Below the pieces are notes generated by a model that was given only the letters and a program-made list of their open reading frames with translations, ran no database searches and had not been told where the DNA came from. A DNA stretch of 64,000 nt from Deltaproteobacteria bacterium (GTDB lineage: Bacteria > UBA10199 > GCA-002796325 > JACPFF01). This document shows positions 7,876 to 16,106 of this stretch, one piece after another. Position numbers and translations under genes: made by a program. The stretch covers positions 1-64,000 of the forward strand of contig JACQUX010000006.1 of assembly GCA_016210045.1 (NCBI GenBank), written 5' to 3'. Within the stretch, counting starts at the first letter, position 1. The number at the start of each line of letters is the position of its first letter.

Positions 7876-8946
7876 CTACAGGGCTTCCTCCAGCAGGTCG
7901 GACTCGTCGCCCCCTCGAGGTACGAGAATGGCGGTTTCCTCCCCTACGGCCGGCGGCCGACGATAGACCTCGGGGAGCCGCTCTAACCACGCCGCATCGA
8001 TCAACTGCTGGCGGGCCAACACCCCGATGCGTCGCAACACCCGGGCCTGCCGCGCCTCCGTTATGGCGGAATGCGCGGCCAGGACATGGGTATCGACATC
8101 GCGCTGCAGCAAATAGGCTAAGCGTGGGGGAAGTTTTTGTTTGATGATCGGGAGGCTCGGCAATTCGCGAGGAGAAAACGCCTTGGCCAGCGCCAGGATC
8201 CCCACTTCGCTGATCAATCCCTCCGGGTCTTTGCGCTCTAACGGCACTTCCAGGACCGTATAACGTGCCTCTTGCTCTTGCCGCTGATCGAGGCCGCGGA
8301 GTTCTGCAATACGCGACTTCAACGCCTTGGCTTCCACAAACGGCAACCGATTCAGCAGCATCCGCAACGCTGCCGTGCTCATGTGACCGAAGGCCATCGC
8401 TAACTCATCCACACCTAAATCGCGGATCAACGTCTCTAACTCGACCAGATTCAGCCCATGCAACGTCTGGATCGACAACTCTTCGACCTGGCTAGCCAAG
8501 CGCGCCGGGGCAAAATGTGACTCAAAACGGTGACGAATGATCTTGAGGACGACATCGGACACCGCAAAGGCATCGACCACACTCGGCAGTTGCTCCCGCA
8601 ACGCGGTCGGCAGATGCTCCAACACATAGCGTGTATGTCGTGACGGCAAAAAACGGAGGATCAGGCCAATGACCCGCGGCGACTCATGCAGCAAGATATC
8701 CACTAACCAACTCGGATGGATTTCACCGAGCAAGACCAACTCTTGCGCCGTCCGTAACGTTTGCAATTGTTCGTCGATGGCCGCTTCGCGTTCCGAATCA
8801 GGCAGGGCCTGTAAAGCGGCGACGCGCTCTTGTAACGCAACGGTTTCGACGGCCGGCGCATAGTCGTGCAACGCGACCGCGCCACTCTGCCGTGCGATCA
8901 ACGTAGCGATCATCCGCTCGCGATAATGATTCCCAATCCCGTTCAT
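7876..8946 (-). CDS. FliG-like protein in the sctK position
   Basis: A 356-aa soluble, helical protein. Residues about 75-125 (GEIHPSWLVDILLHESPRV, then ILRFLPSRHTRYVLEHLP) resemble the FliG middle-domain pattern around its EHPQ motif. A second repeat-like helical unit follows at about 150-200. The gene lies between sctI and sctL, where SctK sits in Ysc systems. SctK adapts the platform to the SctD ring, a job done by FliG in flagella, so a FliG-like fold here is functionally sensible. Inference: a platform adaptor. Torque generation is unlikely, since no motor genes are seen. A GGGCGGGGG site precedes the ATG. Confidence 0.6.
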   Translation of the reverse strand: MNGIGNHYRERMIATLIARQSGAVALHDYAPAVETVALQERVAALQALPDSEREAAIDEQLQTLRTAQELVLLGEIHPSWLVDILLHESPRVIGLILRFLPSRHTRYVLEHLPTALREQLPSVVDAFAVSDVVLKIIRHRFESHFAPARLASQVEELSIQTLHGLNLVELETLIRDLGVDELAMAFGHMSTAALRMLLNRLPFVEAKALKSRIAELRGLDQRQEQEARYTVLEVPLERKDPEGLISEVGILALAKAFSPRELPSLPIIKQKLPPRLAYLLQRDVDTHVLAAHSAITEARQARVLRRIGVLARQQLIDAAWLERLPEVYRRPPAVGEETAILVPRGGDESDLLEEAL

Positions 8947-8962
8947 AACCCCCGCCCAGAGA

Positions 8963-9472
8963 TTACTGTACTTGCGTGTTCAACAAGCTCCGCGTTGACG
9001 AGACCCCTTCTTGCGCCACCTTCACGGTCAATTCACTGAGTTGCGACCAATGATAGATGCGCGCTTGCACCGCCAAGAGTTCCTGATTGGAAAATCGCTT
9101 CCCACTGTACAGAATCTCGCTCAAGAAATGATCCATCTTCATCATTCCCTGATTCACTTCTTGTAACAGGTCCACCACCATCCCAGTCCCGGACTGGCCG
9201 CCCACGGCCGTATATTCCGGCAGCGGTTCAATCCCTTGGGCGGAGACCGACGTGAACGGTTCATTCGACGCCGCGAGATCGCTCGGCATGATGCCGGCAC
9301 TCTTCGCCAGGTCTTCCTGACTCATTTCATTGCCCATTTGCCCTAAGACTTGCTGAAACAGCGAATCGCCACCGGCCGGCTTGACGGCGCTGACTCCACC
9401 ATCGTGCGCCCCATGCGTCACACTGGTGACGGTCGACGAAACGGCTTTGGTAATAAAAGGATCCATCGCCAT
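8963..9472 (-). CDS. sctI: Inner rod protein SctI (YscI-like)
   Basis: The 169-aa protein has a low-complexity first half and a C-terminal helical region (about 105-169) with the inner-rod pattern LLAVQARIYHWSQLSELTVK then a Ser/Thr-rich end and LLNTQ. SctI polymerises inside the basal body and is itself a secreted early substrate. The family conserves only this C-terminal helix, which is what is seen here. The longer N-terminus is common outside Yersinia. The start has GGAGG 7 bp upstream. It lies 2 bp after the sigma gene. Confidence 0.72.
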   Translation of the reverse strand: MAMDPFITKAVSSTVTSVTHGAHDGGVSAVKPAGGDSLFQQVLGQMGNEMSQEDLAKSAGIMPSDLAASNEPFTSVSAQGIEPLPEYTAVGGQSGTGMVVDLLQEVNQGMMKMDHFLSEILYSGKRFSNQELLAVQARIYHWSQLSELTVKVAQEGVSSTRSLLNTQVQ

Positions 9473-9474
9473 AA

Positions 9475-10305
9475 TTACGCCTCCACCGCAAATTCCGCTC
9501 CATCCCCGTCTTCCGTACTGACGCCGTCTTCCCGTTCATGCGAGAGGCGGCGAATATTCTTCATCAGCATGCCCAACGCCCGTGCGTGGAGGCGTGAAGT
9601 CCAGGACTTGGACAAGCCTAAGCGACTGCCAGCCTCTTCCAGCGTCCGGTTTTGAAAATAGTACATCATGATCAACTGCTTTTCTTTCGGCGGCAGCGCC
9701 CCAATCGCCAGTCGCATATGGGCACGCACTTGATGCAGCGTGGCGCGTTCTTCAACCCCGATCTGATTCTCGTCGGCGACGTCCAGATCCTCATGCGCAT
9801 CGAGGGAGATCACATAGATCGAGGCCAAACTGTTCACAGTCTCGCTGATGATGGTTTGATCGTTCTGTAGATCCTGCTCCACGCCTTGTCGCTGGGAAAC
9901 GTAATGCAGATAATCGTTCGCGGCTTCTTCGAATTTCAATCGGGCATACAGAGAACGCGGGAGCCAGCCGCTCTTCCGCAACCCATCGTAAATGGCGCCT
10001 TTGATCCGATAGTACGCAAAGGTCCGAAAATCGACTTCTTGCGCCGCATCGTAACGCCGCGCCGCTTCCAAAAGACCAAGCCGCGCGTTGCAGAGGAGGT
10101 CATCGTAATCGACGGATGAAGAGAGCGTCTGCGAGACACGATTGGCGATCGAGGTCGCAAAAGGGAGGAACTGCTTCACCAGCTCGTGTTGCCGCCGCTG
10201 TTCCTCGAGTTGCCTGGATTGCAATGCCTTCGCCACGGTAACGGACCTCGTCGTGGCTTTCCCCTTTATCGGTTTTGTCTTCCGCTTCAAGGCTGGCTGC
10301 ACCAT
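9475..10305 (-). CDS. FliA-type (sigma-28 family) RNA polymerase sigma factor
   Basis: The product is 276 aa. Region 2 is at about 55-120 (DYDDLLCNARLGLLEAARRY and FRTFAYYRIKGAIYDGLRKS) and region 4 at about 205-255 (LPPKEKQLIMMYYFQNRTLE then LGLSKSWTSRLHARAL). This is the FliA/WhiG group rather than ECF or sigma-70 housekeeping, because a short region 3 is present and region 1.1 absent. The ATG at 10305 is chosen for its GGGGG site. Earlier in-frame codons have none. It is embedded in the T3SS operon immediately before sctI, so it probably controls late T3SS genes. I found no convincing TAAA-N15-GCCGATAA promoter by eye. No anti-sigma FlgM is recognisable nearby. Confidence 0.88.
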   Translation of the reverse strand: MVQPALKRKTKPIKGKATTRSVTVAKALQSRQLEEQRRQHELVKQFLPFATSIANRVSQTLSSSVDYDDLLCNARLGLLEAARRYDAAQEVDFRTFAYYRIKGAIYDGLRKSGWLPRSLYARLKFEEAANDYLHYVSQRQGVEQDLQNDQTIISETVNSLASIYVISLDAHEDLDVADENQIGVEERATLHQVRAHMRLAIGALPPKEKQLIMMYYFQNRTLEEAGSRLGLSKSWTSRLHARALGMLMKNIRRLSHEREDGVSTEDGDGAEFAVEA

Positions 10306-10474
10306 GAGTATACCCCCTTGCGTCAAGTGACCGGGAGCCTCAGGTTGCACGATACATGCCAGGGAGTTCAGCAACCCCACTTTGGAGACAACATATAATT
10401 ATTTGATATTACTAATGAATCAGCTTGATGGGCCACGCAATTACAACGTTCTGCGACACTGCGGTCTGAGGAGC

Positions 10475-10500
10475 GGGGTCAGAAGACCCCAAGCTTGGGG
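10475..10500 (-). terminator. Two mutually exclusive hairpins (possible attenuator or terminator)
   Basis: GGGGTC-AGAA-GACCCC (10475-10490) and the perfect palindrome CCCCAAGCTTGGGG (10487-10500) share four bases, so only one can form. They follow the stop of the 171-aa gene by 7 bp and precede an AT-rich stretch (10390-10422) upstream of the sigma gene. There is no T-run, so a plain intrinsic terminator is not proven. An internal operon boundary before the sigma gene is plausible. Confidence 0.4.
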
Positions 10501-10507
10501 AGCCATC

Positions 10508-11023
10508 TCAACTCAGACGGGTCTGGCGCCGATCGAAATGTACGACCAATTGCGCCGCGATCCGCGCCTCCGCCACTAAGGCTTGGTCGCCCGTAATCCC
10601 ACGATCGGTCAACGTCTGACGCAGCGCGGCCAAGTGCTTGGGGACTACGGCCTCGACGGCGCTCACCAATTCTTGCAGTCGCGTGACCGCGGCGGCCAAG
10701 ACCTCCGGCGACCCTTTGGCTTGCTGCAATTGCTCCACTTTCAACGATTGGGCGTCCAAGTCGGTGGCCAGGTCCATCAGCGCTTGGGCCCGTTCGGCCG
10801 CCGCTCCGGTGGTGGGCACGCCACGCGCAGTAATAGAACGTGGCCCCCCCTGCTGTTGGTGGCGATAGACATCGGCCCACGTCATTTCAAAACTGGACTT
10901 CCCAGGTCCTGCGTCCGTGGTGGGTCGCGGTCGCGCCACGCCTGCCTTGGTCTCTGGCGTACTCGCAGCCCGCAACAACGACGACAGTACGGCCAATTTA
11001 GATCCTTTGATCTCCGCAGTCAT
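10508..11023 (-). CDS. Unknown protein of the T3SS operon (171 aa)
   Basis: I do not recognise a family. It is soluble, without a signal peptide or membrane segment. The N-terminal 70 residues are polar and Pro/Gly rich. The rest (about 75-165) is predicted helical with heptad character (AAERAQALMDLATDLDAQSL, then LQELVSAVEAVVPKHL). A GAGG site precedes the ATG. It lies 17 bp after the 148-aa unknown and ahead of the sigma gene. Position and helical composition would suit a secretion chaperone, regulator or secreted substrate, but nothing decides between them. Confidence 0.6.
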   Translation of the reverse strand: MTAEIKGSKLAVLSSLLRAASTPETKAGVARPRPTTDAGPGKSSFEMTWADVYRHQQQGGPRSITARGVPTTGAAAERAQALMDLATDLDAQSLKVEQLQQAKGSPEVLAAAVTRLQELVSAVEAVVPKHLAALRQTLTDRGITGDQALVAEARIAAQLVVHFDRRQTRLS

Positions 11024-11040
11024 ATATCCTCACGATCCCT

Positions 11041-11487
11041 TCACACCTGCCGTACTGAATCCATCATCATCTCATTGCGGGCCAACAGGACTTGCGCCAC
11101 TTGTCGATCTCGCGTCGATCCCGCAGCCAATGGATTGAACGCCTTCACGGGATCGCGCGCCACGTCCATCGCCATATCGATCCCGGGAATAAAACTCGGA
11201 CCCATCGTCTGCTGTTGATTCGACGCCTCTTCGGCATTCTTTTGGGCCGCCTTCATTTGCCCCATGTCCCCGATTTTCGAGACGCCATACGCGGCCGCGG
11301 CGCCGATGGCAGCCGGTGGGAAAAAGGCCGCAAGCGGCGCGGCGATCGCCCCCAAAATCCTTCCTAAACCGGAGAGAAACCGCGAAAAACCGCCGCGCTT
11401 GTGTTGCCGGGCCTGATCGATCGGCGTGCCCGATAGCTGGCGCACTTCGTATTTGATCACATCGGGCCGGACGCGACTAAATTCCAT
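11041..11487 (-). CDS. Unknown T3SS operon protein with hydrophobic Ala/Gly segment (148 aa)
   Basis: The ATG at 11487 has an AGAGG site, and upstream codons (to 11613) have none. The protein is basic at residues 25-35, then strongly hydrophobic at about 42-75 (ILGAIAAPLAAFFPPAAIGA), then polar helical with a Gln-rich loop (about 86-92). It ends in a helix containing VLLARNEMMMDS. There is no Sec signal peptide. The segment could be a membrane helix or a translocator-like hydrophobic hairpin. It sits directly downstream of sctJ. The family is not recognised. Confidence 0.6.
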   Translation of the reverse strand: MEFSRVRPDVIKYEVRQLSGTPIDQARQHKRGGFSRFLSGLGRILGAIAAPLAAFFPPAAIGAAAAYGVSKIGDMGQMKAAQKNAEEASNQQQTMGPSFIPGIDMAMDVARDPVKAFNPLAAGSTRDRQVAQVLLARNEMMMDSVRQV

Positions 11488-11637
11488 ACCTATACCTCTA
11501 GAGAGTGTATCGGCGCACCCAGCACCCGGTGTTGCTACACTGCGTGCGCTTTCTGCTACGGAGCGCAACGCTCCCTCATCGGTCGCATTGCGATCATCAC
11601 TACCGCGGGCCATGGCTCCGCTGACGCTTCGCCGCCC

Positions 11638-12555
11638 TTACTCCCCCGCTTGCAACTGCGGAGGTGGAGCGGCGGGCGGCAGCGCCTGTTGCTGGATCTG
11701 CTCCCGCATCCGACTTGCTTGCACGACCATCACAATCAGTCCGAGCGCCAAACCCGCTAACAGGGCCAAAAAAATACCGAGGTACAATTTGAGCCGCCCC
11801 ACACTGGCGCTGTTCATCGTCATGCCGGCGATCGTCGTCGTGTCGGCGTCAGCGGCCGCTCCACTGCCGGACTTCGTCGCCGCGGTGGTGCCCGCAGCCC
11901 CTCCCTGCGCGGCTGGCGGCAGAATCAGGCTCTGGCCCGGCAAGATCCCGCCCGAAGGCGCTCCCGTATAGGTCAGGATCACGCTCACATCGCGCGGATC
12001 GAGTTTTTCCACGGCGTTGGCGACAAAACGCTGAATTTTCTCTTCCGTGAGCGTGGCCGTCGACTGCTCGGTCGGCCGCACTTTGAGTACGACGGACGCG
12101 CTCGGCTTTTGCGGTTCCGCATCGCTCGCGAAATCTTCTTGGCTCGGGATGTTCAAGACGACATGCGTTTCGACGACGTCCGGGACCTTTTCCAATGCGG
12201 TCTCGATCTCGCCCTTCAACGCCAACAAAAAACGCGCCTTCTGCTCCTGCGGTGTCGGAATGAAGCCGGGTTGTTGAAAGACATCGGCCAGGCCCTGCTT
12301 CTTCTTGCGCGGCAGGTTATGTTCGGTAAGCAACGCGCGGGCCTGGTCCAGGTCGTCGGAATCAACCGTTACGCCGTAAAAGGTCTCGTTTTGCCGAGTC
12401 TCCTTGACCAATTTGGCCGCCAGACCACTGTGATTAAGCAGCACTAAAATTTCGTGGGCCTCGGCTTGATCGAGTTCTCCATACACTTCCACCCGCTGGC
12501 ACCCGATTAGTAGCGCCAGCATCAGCAGCAACAACAGCGATACCCTACGACACAT
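11638..12555 (-). CDS. sctJ: Type III secretion inner-ring lipoprotein SctJ (YscJ/FliF family)
   Basis: A lipoprotein of 305 aa, with a lipobox ending LLIGC at C19. It has two ring-building domains: RBM1 (about 20-75, with YGELDQAEAHEILVLLN and GVTVDSDDLDQARALL) and RBM2 (about 100-190, with FLLALKGEIETALEKVPDVV and HVVLNIP). A Gly/Ala linker follows, then a C-terminal membrane helix (about 258-282) and a short cytoplasmic tail. The signal peptide, lipobox and single C-terminal helix separate it from flagellar FliF. The ATG at 12555 has a GGAAAGGA site and overlaps the upstream TPR gene by 11 bp. Confidence 0.93.
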   Translation of the reverse strand: MCRRVSLLLLLMLALLIGCQRVEVYGELDQAEAHEILVLLNHSGLAAKLVKETRQNETFYGVTVDSDDLDQARALLTEHNLPRKKKQGLADVFQQPGFIPTPQEQKARFLLALKGEIETALEKVPDVVETHVVLNIPSQEDFASDAEPQKPSASVVLKVRPTEQSTATLTEEKIQRFVANAVEKLDPRDVSVILTYTGAPSGGILPGQSLILPPAAQGGAAGTTAATKSGSGAAADADTTTIAGMTMNSASVGRLKLYLGIFLALLAGLALGLIVMVVQASRMREQIQQQALPPAAPPPQLQAGE

Positions 12556-13009
12556 GGGACGTTTCCTTTCCCGCGTTGGGTCGCTGCAATTGTTCCATAT
12601 CTTCCACGCCGGAAACCATTCGTGGCGTGAATCCTTGGGCAATGGCGTCGAGCAGGGCCTTCGCAAAGCCCCCCGCTTTGCCCTGGGCATCGGCCTGGGC
12701 TGCGGCCGTTAGCTCTTGAATGGCGCGGTCCGTCTCGCCGAGGAAAAAGAGGGCCTCGCCGAGATAAGCTCGAGCAAACGGGCTCTGCGGATTCATTTTG
12801 AGCGCCTTCTCGTAATGCCGCACCGCTTCCTTGAACTTCCCCTCACAAAACGACACGGAGCCAATTGCGACAATCGGGACTTCGCTCTCGGCAGCCATCG
12901 CGGCAATGCCTTCGAAGACTTCGCGGGCCTGCGGAAAGCGTTGCAGACCTACGAGGATGTAGCCGCACTCCATCATCAACGCGAGATGCTTTCGGTCGAT
13001 CGTGATCAT
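12545..13009 (-). CDS. TPR protein in the sctG position (SycD/YscG-like chaperone)
   Basis: A 154-aa soluble protein with about three TPR units (residues 5-110: ALMMECGYILVGLQRFPQAR; GKFKEAVRHYEKALKMNPQS; AYLGEALFFLGETDRAIQEL). It matches the size and fold of class II T3SS chaperones such as SycD and of YscG, the TPR chaperone that caps needle subunits. It follows the needle-like gene and precedes sctJ, so a needle chaperone role (SctG) is the leading inference, with a translocator chaperone as the alternative. The ATG has a GGGGGGG site and its own upstream promoter. Confidence 0.7.
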   Translation of the reverse strand: MITIDRKHLALMMECGYILVGLQRFPQAREVFEGIAAMAAESEVPIVAIGSVSFCEGKFKEAVRHYEKALKMNPQSPFARAYLGEALFFLGETDRAIQELTAAAQADAQGKAGGFAKALLDAIAQGFTPRMVSGVEDMEQLQRPNAGKETSHVS

Positions 13010-13051
13010 GAGCCCCCCCACGGCGCAGAAACTCCTCAATTTCACTAAAGT

Positions 13052-13081
13052 ATTATAAACGAGGCACGACGGGGGTGGCAA
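13052..13081 (-). promoter_or_regulatory. Sigma-70-like promoter for the TPR chaperone-sctJ genes
   Basis: On the minus strand TTGCCA (13076-13081), an 18-bp spacer and a perfect TATAAT (13052-13057) lie about 43 bp upstream of the ATG at 13009. This gives the chaperone and sctJ an entry point separate from the sctD promoter. Confidence 0.55.
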
Positions 13082-13122
13082 ATGGAATTGGGGCTTCGGC
13101 ACATTTTTTGTTGGAAGCACTA

Positions 13123-13626
13123 TTAGCCGCGGACCGCGAAGTGCTGGATCATGGCCATCTTGGCGTCATGCGTGGATTTCAACAGGTTCGACTTAGTCGT
13201 CCACTGTTGCATGTTGTTCTGCATAATGGCCTGCAGCTCCAACAATTGGAGGTTGTTCTGATTCATTTGGTCGAGCATTTGGGCCTGATCGACCCCCTCC
13301 ATCCCCGGCATAGCGCCGCCGGACATGTCCATGGATCCATAGGAACCATACCGGGCCGATCCCATCATCCCAGGATCTCCCATTCCGCCCATTCCCGCCC
13401 CACGCGCCCCAAAGGCTGTAGGTAGCGTCGAAAAAGCGGAATGCAAGACTGCCGCTGCGTTGGTACTCCCGGAGGCTTGATAGGTCAGTTCGCCAGCCAA
13501 TGGCGCTAACGCCCCGGCGACGCCCATGATGTCGTTGAATGTGGAGCTGGCCGCGCGGGGTTTGCCGATCGATTTTTGGCTCTGGATCGCAATGGGGTCG
13601 ATGCGCATTGATTTGGCCGTGGCCAT
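13123..13626 (-). CDS. Candidate needle protein (SctF-like) with Gly/Met-rich extension
   Basis: The product is 167 aa. The ATG at 13626 has GGAG 6 bp upstream. The N-terminal half holds a hydrophobic stretch (about 32-48) and a Gly/Met/Ser-rich linker (about 75-110). The C-terminal about 45 residues form a helical hairpin-like segment: NLQLLELQAIMQNNMQQW then SNLLKS and MIQHF. The spacing L-Q-x(n)-S-N-x-x-K-x(n)-I-Q-x-F resembles the end of MxiH/PrgI needle subunits. Needles are normally about 80 aa, so the extension is unusual. Support also comes from the order D-E-F-G. Alternatively it is a tip or translocon protein. Confidence 0.5.
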   Translation of the reverse strand: MATAKSMRIDPIAIQSQKSIGKPRAASSTFNDIMGVAGALAPLAGELTYQASGSTNAAAVLHSAFSTLPTAFGARGAGMGGMGDPGMMGSARYGSYGSMDMSGGAMPGMEGVDQAQMLDQMNQNNLQLLELQAIMQNNMQQWTTKSNLLKSTHDAKMAMIQHFAVRG

Positions 13627-13677
13627 GGTTGCTCCGCCTCTCACTGTATGTATCGACCTCAGCCGGGGCTTGAGTTG

Positions 13678-13959
13678 CTATGCGCCCTTTTGGGCCTTGG
13701 CCATGTCTGCCAATTGATACTTGATGGTCAAGAGTTCCCGGAGGAGATCCATGACCAATTCAATAGAACGCATGGCTTTGCGGGCCTCACGGCTTTTTTT
13801 GAGACCGCCCTTCTGTCGCGCCACGCCCTCCAGTTGCTGATAGGCGGATTCAAAGGCCTGATTGACCGGATCGAAGGCTTCCGAATCGATCAGATCTTCA
13901 ACGGCGGGGTAACCGGCGGAGCGGAGCGGACCTCGAGTCGTTTCGCGTGGTTCTGGCAT
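13678..13959 (-). CDS. Small helical protein in the sctE position
   Basis: The 93-aa charged protein has a 25-residue polar start, then helices with heptad spacing (AFESAYQQLEGVARQKGG and AMRSIELVMDLLRELLTIKY). No signal peptide or membrane segment is present. It lies between sctD and the needle-like gene, as yscE does in Yersinia, where YscE is a small helical co-chaperone of the needle. The link is positional, and sequence similarity to YscE cannot be judged by eye. Confidence 0.55.
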   Translation of the reverse strand: MPEPRETTRGPLRSAGYPAVEDLIDSEAFDPVNQAFESAYQQLEGVARQKGGLKKSREARKAMRSIELVMDLLRELLTIKYQLADMAKAQKGA

Positions 13960-14008
13960 AGCGTTATCTTAACGGCTTAGCTCCCGTCTCGCAAGAGGGG
14001 TGTCCCAT

Positions 14009-16054
14009 TTATTTAGGGACCGGGTCCAATTTCACTACGACCGGATTAAATTCGCTGACGGTCAGATTGATGTTCAATTCTTTCGGTAGATACCCTTCGC
14101 GTTCCAAACGGATCCGATAATTGCCGAGGCCTAAGTCCGGAATAAAGGCCGGGGTCGGGTCTTTCATCAGGATGTCATTAACGTACACACTCGCGGCAGG
14201 TGGATCGGTATAGACATAGAGGACCGAGCGCAGCGGCGAAATTTCGCGGAACGTGGCCTGGGCCTCGGTCTTCACTGCGTCATCGCGGACACGCAGCATG
14301 ACGTCGGAGAGGAGGATCAGCGCAGTCGTTCGCTCCCCTTGTTGGTGTGCGATCCGCGCCATGCCGAGCTTGGCCTTCAATTCCACATCCGCATGGTTTT
14401 GAGCCTGAGTGAAATAGCCCTTTGCCGTCTCGATATCGCTGAGTCCCAAAAACGCCGCGCCGAGATAATATTGGGCCTGCGCGGTCTCCAGCGGACTGGG
14501 CCCCTTCGCAAAGACCTCGTTGAGTTTGGCAATGGCTTCCTTGTAGCGCCCGCCTAAGACGAATTGCCGCCCTTCATTCAAATATCCGCCCGCCGGGGTG
14601 GTCTTGAGCGGGATGTCGACTTGGATCGGAATATTGACGTCGTTCTTGATCGTCTGTGTCGCCTCGAGATAGCCCTCTTTCCGCAAGATGAGCGTGTGTT
14701 CGCCCACCGGAATCGTCCCCGTGTACGGCGTCTTGCCGACTCGCTGGGCATCGAGAAAGACATCGGCCTCCGCCGGTGTGGAACGGATCTCGACTGGAAA
14801 CGCGGCCAATTCTTCGTCGGTCACACTGATCACGAGCTTCGGCGATTCCTGCGCCAACAGGAGTTCCCGCCGATAACAAATTCCGGGAACGAATTGACCG
14901 GACGGACCCACGCCGCGCTGGCACCGCAGTTCGACTTCGTAGCGGCCATATGGAACAAACAGCGGCTTCCCATAACTCACTTCTGCCACGCTGGCGCTCC
15001 GTTTGTTAAATTGGTCGTACGCAAAATATCCGTGCAGCGTCAGTTCGACATCGCGCGGGAGCTTGTCGACCGTGATCGTCCCGATCGGCGGCCGAAAATA
15101 GACCGGCACGAGGTTACTCGTTTGCTCGACGGTGAAATTGACTCGCTCCACATACTCGTCGCGAAATTCGGGGATTGGGAAGTGACCCTCGGCGGTAAAT
15201 TGTTCGCCGATTTTCAGCGTCAAGGTCGTCCGCACTGGTGTGATGCCGTAGTTTTTCCCCAAGAATACGACGCTGGCGGGCAACGGGTTGGACGCGAAGT
15301 CAACAATCACCGGGATGTCGGTCGGCGTCGGCGGCGTACTCGGAACCGTCGTACTTGCAGTCTCCGGCGGCGGGATGCGGCGCGACACCATCTTGAGTCG
15401 CGATTCCGGCGGCGCCGCTAAATAGGTGTGGTACGCCCAAAATCCGCCGACGCCCACGGCGGTCAGGCCAACGGCAATGGCCAACAAGAGCAAGATCCGG
15501 CGACGACTACCGGGTGGGTTGGTGGAAGCACCAATAATGGTTTGTTGCCCTTCCGCTGGAACGGCTTCCTCGGCAACTTCCGCTCCCGGGACTTCATCAC
15601 CCAGCATCGCGGTTTCGGCAGAACTTTCGATCGGCTGTTCTTCCAACGGCGGACGCGGCTCGGGCGGTGGCGCCAATTCCTCTTCGGGGGCGACTTCGCG
15701 ACTGATCACGCGCAGCGTATAAATCCCGACCTGCAGCAGATCGCCATGGCCGACACGGACCGACTCGCCCGCCAGCGCTTGATTGACGAGCGTCCCATTC
15801 TTACTCCCCAGGTCTTGAACGGTGAGTTGGTCGCCCGCGCGTTGCACTTCGCAATGGCGGCGTGAGACGCTTTGATCGTCGAGCAGGATATGGCTGCCGG
15901 GGGCGCGACCCACCACGGCGCTCCCTTCTTCCAATGGAAAGCGGCGGCCGCGACGCGGACCATCGATAATCACGAGGTAGGGAAACGGGACAGCAACCCG
16001 TTCGCCAAGGATGACGGTTTTCTCTCCGGGACGGAGCGTGATCGGTTCAGCCAT
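14009..16054 (-). CDS. sctD: SctD-like basal-body protein: FHA, membrane helix, PEGA and TPR domains
   Basis: 681 aa. A cytoplasmic FHA domain (about 26-117) keeps the phosphothreonine-binding residues (R50, S64, H67 in VSRRH, N86-G87 in GSKNGT). An acidic Pro-rich linker and one membrane helix (about 186-208, after RRR) follow. The periplasmic part has a PEGA-like segment (about 250-318), a second PEGA (about 420-470), TPR-like helices (about 490-590) and a C-terminal PEGA (about 610-662). SctD proteins share the FHA-helix-periplasm plan but usually have a degenerate FHA and ring-building motifs instead of PEGA/TPR. Its position at the head of D-E-F-G-J supports the SctD role. It is divergent with the TPR gene at 16159, and no strong ribosome-binding site is seen. 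Confidence 0.7.
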   Translation of the reverse strand: MAEPITLRPGEKTVILGERVAVPFPYLVIIDGPRRGRRFPLEEGSAVVGRAPGSHILLDDQSVSRRHCEVQRAGDQLTVQDLGSKNGTLVNQALAGESVRVGHGDLLQVGIYTLRVISREVAPEEELAPPPEPRPPLEEQPIESSAETAMLGDEVPGAEVAEEAVPAEGQQTIIGASTNPPGSRRRILLLLAIAVGLTAVGVGGFWAYHTYLAAPPESRLKMVSRRIPPPETASTTVPSTPPTPTDIPVIVDFASNPLPASVVFLGKNYGITPVRTTLTLKIGEQFTAEGHFPIPEFRDEYVERVNFTVEQTSNLVPVYFRPPIGTITVDKLPRDVELTLHGYFAYDQFNKRSASVAEVSYGKPLFVPYGRYEVELRCQRGVGPSGQFVPGICYRRELLLAQESPKLVISVTDEELAAFPVEIRSTPAEADVFLDAQRVGKTPYTGTIPVGEHTLILRKEGYLEATQTIKNDVNIPIQVDIPLKTTPAGGYLNEGRQFVLGGRYKEAIAKLNEVFAKGPSPLETAQAQYYLGAAFLGLSDIETAKGYFTQAQNHADVELKAKLGMARIAHQQGERTTALILLSDVMLRVRDDAVKTEAQATFREISPLRSVLYVYTDPPAASVYVNDILMKDPTPAFIPDLGLGNYRIRLEREGYLPKELNINLTVSEFNPVVVKLDPVPK

Positions 16055-16106
16055 AATTCAGTTACGCTATTAGTTTCAGCGGTCATATCACATATATGGA
16101 GGACAA

